Source of the DNA: Bacteroides neonati
GTDB lineage: Bacteria; Bacteroidota; Bacteroidia; Bacteroidales; Bacteroidaceae
NCBI RefSeq assembly: GCF_000499785.1
Contig: NZ_HG726020.1
Coordinates: forward strand, 1,158,316 to 1,222,315
Reading direction: 5' to 3'
Length of the DNA: 64,000 nucleotides
Both the position numbers and the translations under genes were made by a program. Positions 61,536 through 64,000 of the stretch are shown here, one piece after another. The notes under the pieces were generated by a model. It was not told the DNA's origin. It worked only from the letters and a program-made list of their open reading frames with translations, and did no database searches. The stretch's first letter is position 1, and each line of letters opens with the position of its first letter.

Positions 61536-62975
61536 TCATAGCAACGGAGCCAACAACCGAACGACAGACTCCTTGGCCTTGCGATGCCAAGGTCTCTTTT
61601 CCCAGTTTTTAAGAAACACCTGCGTACATTCGCGTTGATCTTCCATAAAAATCTCCTTCATTTGCAAGGCTGTTTCTGTGCCATAAATAAAGGCATTGAC
61701 TTCAAAGTTATGCTCAAAGCTGCGAAAATCGACATTCGTGGAACCAATTGTCGAGAGCATATCATCCGAAATCATGAGTTTAGAGTGAAGGAAACCTTTT
61801 TTATAGAAGTAAACCTTGACCCCTGCCCGAAGCACATCGGCCAGGTAAGAGTGCGAACCTAAGTGCGTAATTCTATTATCGGCACGTTCGGGCAGCATAA
61901 GCCTCACATCGACTCCGGCCAATGCAGCAACCTGCATGGCACTCAAAATCTGTTCGGTAGGCAGGAAATAAGGTGTTTGTATGTAGAAGTACTTGCGTGC
62001 CGAGGAGATAGCCAAGGTAAGCCCCTGCATAATTTCTTTCCATGGACCGATGGGTTCGCTCGTAACCACTTGAACCAGAGAGTCGCCATGCGAGTCGATT
62101 TTAGGGAAGTAGCTGGAGGCAGTTAACAGCGTGCGGTCTACAAAATACCAGTCGAGCAAAAAGGCTGTTTGCAACCCATGCACGGCTTTGCCTTCGAGCA
62201 GTATGTGTGTATCGCGCCATACGCCCCAAGATACGCCCCGCATATATCGCTCGGCGAGATTCATTCCTCCGACAAAGCCTACAACACCATCAATCACCAC
62301 GATTTTGCGGTGGTTACGGTAATTCACCTTACTCGTGAAAAGTGGAAACAGTACCTTTAAGAAGCTACGTACTTCGATACCTTCATTGCGCATCTCCTCA
62401 AAGAACAGATGGGGCACATGCCAACACCCCACGTCATCATAGATAACTCGTACCTCTACCCCTTCGCGCGCTTTTGCAATCAATACGTCGCGTACCAAAC
62501 GCCCCACGGCATCATCCTCAAAAATATAAAATTCGAGATGAATGTGTTGACGGGCTTTCTGCAACTCGTGCAACAAAGCCTGAAGCATGCTATAACCACC
62601 CGTAAAGGCTTCCATACGGTTACATTCGAACGGAAAAGCTTGATTGGTTTGCTGAAACAGGTGTATGAGGCGATGGTATTGATCGGGAAGAATCGAAGAG
62701 TCCTGTGCCAGGTATTCGGCCATTGGCTTCTTAAGCAAGCGCCCATAGCTTTTCTTTCCGATGATACGCTCCCGCCGTTGACTTCGGCCAAAGAAGAAAT
62801 AGAAGATAAGCCCTACAACAGGCAAAAACATTAGTATAAGCACCCACGCCATTGTCTTCACCGGGTTTCGATTATCGAGAACAACGATAATGATGGTACC
62901 GATGATGGCTCCGAAGTAGAGGATATCGAAAGCTACCGTTGCTATCTGACTAGCCAATAAGTTCCAATCAATCAT
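61536..62975 (-). CDS. cls: Cardiolipin synthase
   Basis: This 479-residue phospholipase D superfamily enzyme joins two phosphatidylglycerols into cardiolipin at the inner membrane. Two N-terminal membrane segments (about 10-60, PLDc_N) are followed by two HKD motifs. They are HRKIVVIDGVVGFVGGMN (His about 219) and HSKLMISDDMLSTIGSTN (His about 400). The length is normal. A good -7 box is at 63001-63008, and the gene upstream is isolated by a terminator. Confidence 0.95.
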   Translation of the reverse strand: MIDWNLLASQIATVAFDILYFGAIIGTIIIVVLDNRNPVKTMAWVLILMFLPVVGLIFYFFFGRSQRRERIIGKKSYGRLLKKPMAEYLAQDSSILPDQYHRLIHLFQQTNQAFPFECNRMEAFTGGYSMLQALLHELQKARQHIHLEFYIFEDDAVGRLVRDVLIAKAREGVEVRVIYDDVGCWHVPHLFFEEMRNEGIEVRSFLKVLFPLFTSKVNYRNHRKIVVIDGVVGFVGGMNLAERYMRGVSWGVWRDTHILLEGKAVHGLQTAFLLDWYFVDRTLLTASSYFPKIDSHGDSLVQVVTSEPIGPWKEIMQGLTLAISSARKYFYIQTPYFLPTEQILSAMQVAALAGVDVRLMLPERADNRITHLGSHSYLADVLRAGVKVYFYKKGFLHSKLMISDDMLSTIGSTNVDFRSFEHNFEVNAFIYGTETALQMKEIFMEDQRECTQVFLKNWEKRPWHRKAKESVVRLLAPLL

Positions 62976-63000
62976 AATTATAGACGCTAATATAGGTGAG

Positions 63001-63008
63001 CAAAGGTA
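63001..63008 (-). promoter_or_regulatory. -7 box for cls
   Basis: The minus strand reads TACCTTTG, matching TAnnTTTG, 26 bp upstream of the cls ATG at 62975. Confidence 0.5.
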
Positions 63009-63026
63009 TAAAAAAATATGGTTAAT

Positions 63027-63081
63027 GATAAATGCTTCCTGATTAATCTATCACAAGGGTGTTAATCAGGAAGCATTTATC
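63027..63081 (-). terminator. Terminator after the outer-membrane barrel gene
   Basis: A 20-bp perfect inverted repeat (GATAAATGCTTCCTGATTAA at 63027-63046, complement at 63062-63081) lies 19 bp past the stop at 63100. It precedes the cls promoter. The T tract on the minus strand is weak. Confidence 0.7.
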
Positions 63082-63099
63082 ATGAACCATTTAGGGTGA

Positions 63100-64000
63100 T
63101 TAGTGAGGTCTGATGCCCCTCATACCTCCTCTATTATAGCCGCTACCGGGGCCACCAAAGCCACGCGAATCACGCGGCCCCATGCCATCGCGTGCGGCTT
63201 TGTTGCCAAATATATTCAGGCGGTAGATGAAATGAACCATGCAGTAACTGTTCACACCGTTATATTCGGAAACAGAACGCATACTAGCTGTCAGCGAACG
63301 GCTTACATTGGTTTGTTGTCTGAGGATATCATACATCTCGAAGCTCACCGTAGCTGCCCCTTTGAGAAAGTTCTGCGCCAACTGTGCATTCCAGATCAGC
63401 TCATCACGATTCATGCTGGGGTCGCTATATCCTCTACGACTATTGTTAGCCATATTGGTAGACACAGTCATGTTCCAAGGCAGAGTAATATTAGTGCTCG
63501 CACCATACGAATAGTTATAGGGCTGCTGGTTGCTTTCGGGGCGTAGTTTATTGCGTTCGAATACATAACCGATCGACCCGTTGAGTGTAAATTCAAACCA
63601 ATCATTTCGGTAGGAACCATTTAGGTTTTCGCTCAAGGTCAGTGCCGTACTGGTATTTTTATCGTTGACCTTAGTATCTCTGTTAAATAAGAAGTCGACA
63701 TCGTTCTGATAGTTAACACGAGAGAATGTGTTGATGGTGAATTTCTTGTTTTTCAACGCCGTATTATAACCAAACATACCAAAAGCACTCCAATTGCCAT
63801 CAATATTTTCGGGGCGGTTAATCGTTCCTCCCGTTTGCTCAATATATTCGGTACTATTGCTGATGGCATTTTGTGTCATCGAAAAACTAGCATGCGTCAT
63901 GATACCTTGTTGCTTTTCGGCATTGTAGGTATTATAAAACAGACGCATACTATGTGTAAATGAAGGCTTCAGCCCGGGATTTCCCATCGTAATATTCAAC
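63100..64000 (-). CDS. Outer membrane beta-barrel family protein, N-terminus cut by window edge
   Basis: Only the last 300 codons are visible and the frame runs on past base 64000. The pattern of alternating aromatic strands (TINTFSRVNYQNDVDF, TNITLPWNMTVSTNM) is that of the C-terminal barrel of OMP_b-brl_3 / TonB-dependent-receptor-like proteins (PF14905). It ends with a Gly/Arg-rich tail, SRGFGGPGSGYNRGGMRG. Full proteins are usually 800-950 residues. Because the start is missing, the N-terminal carboxypeptidase-like domain is not seen. Confidence 0.8.
   Translation of the reverse strand, partial: LNITMGNPGLKPSFTHSMRLFYNTYNAEKQQGIMTHASFSMTQNAISNSTEYIEQTGGTINRPENIDGNWSAFGMFGYNTALKNKKFTINTFSRVNYQNDVDFLFNRDTKVNDKNTSTALTLSENLNGSYRNDWFEFTLNGSIGYVFERNKLRPESNQQPYNYSYGASTNITLPWNMTVSTNMANNSRRGYSDPSMNRDELIWNAQLAQNFLKGAATVSFEMYDILRQQTNVSRSLTASMRSVSEYNGVNSYCMVHFIYRLNIFGNKAARDGMGPRDSRGFGGPGSGYNRGGMRGIRPH

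Noticed and set aside
63103..63546. Plus-strand frame antisense to the outer-membrane barrel gene
   Set aside because: It has no recognisable motif or ribosome binding site, and the minus-strand frame is a clear barrel protein.

Overview
The window looks like a chromosomal segment of a gut Bacteroides (order Bacteroidales). The evidence is SusC/SusD-type uptake genes, a hybrid two-component regulator, GH92 and GH97 glycosidases, Bacteroidales-type -7 promoter boxes (TAnnTTTG) upstream of many genes, and a housekeeping gene order (parA-parB-DUF5683-mltD-relA, merR-M23 peptidase, alaS) that I remember from B. thetaiotaomicron.

Region 1 (1-10.5 kb) is an AT-richer carbohydrate locus. It holds a GH95-like hydrolase that runs off the left edge, a hybrid two-component sensor/regulator (HTCS), a divergent PL8-like polysaccharide lyase, and a beta-helix lipoprotein. 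No SusC/SusD pair is visible here. Region 2 (10.5-12.4 kb) is gene debris: a frameshifted PHP-like C-terminus, an IS element with an internally deleted transposase, a 120-bp dispersed repeat, and a frameshifted beta-propeller remnant.

Region 3 (12.4-36.3 kb) is housekeeping. It contains a flippase-like membrane protein, rsmA, mgtE, a DUF349 protein, a GH109-like oxidoreductase-fold protein, tRNA-Gln(CTG), rsfS, ftsH, cdsA, a NigD-like lipoprotein, lpxB-surE, parA-parB-DUF5683-mltD-like, a RelA/SpoT enzyme, a MerR regulator with an M23 peptidase, and alaS. A six-unit, 41-bp tandem array of terminator-like hairpins follows alaS.

Region 4 (36.6-56.6 kb) is a polysaccharide utilisation locus for mannose-rich N-glycans. 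The first cluster is GH92, ECF sigma, FecR anti-sigma, GH92, GH92. The second is SusC (with an STN signalling domain), SusD, a non-catalytic GH18-like protein, a DUF1735/LamG protein, a catalytic GH18 endoglycosidase, and a SusB-type GH97. From memory, the order matches the B. thetaiotaomicron high-mannose N-glycan locus BT3983-BT3994. The model is as follows. The surface GH18 releases the glycan, surface binding proteins and SusCD import it, and the periplasmic GH92 enzymes trim mannose. Substrate at the STN-bearing SusC is signalled through FecR to the sigma factor.

Region 5 (56.6-64 kb) holds an unknown lipoprotein, a 22-bp tandem repeat array with internal dyads, a RecD-like helicase, a pilin-like protein with DUF3822 and rsmD, a cardiolipin synthase, and the C-terminal part of an outer-membrane barrel protein at the right edge.
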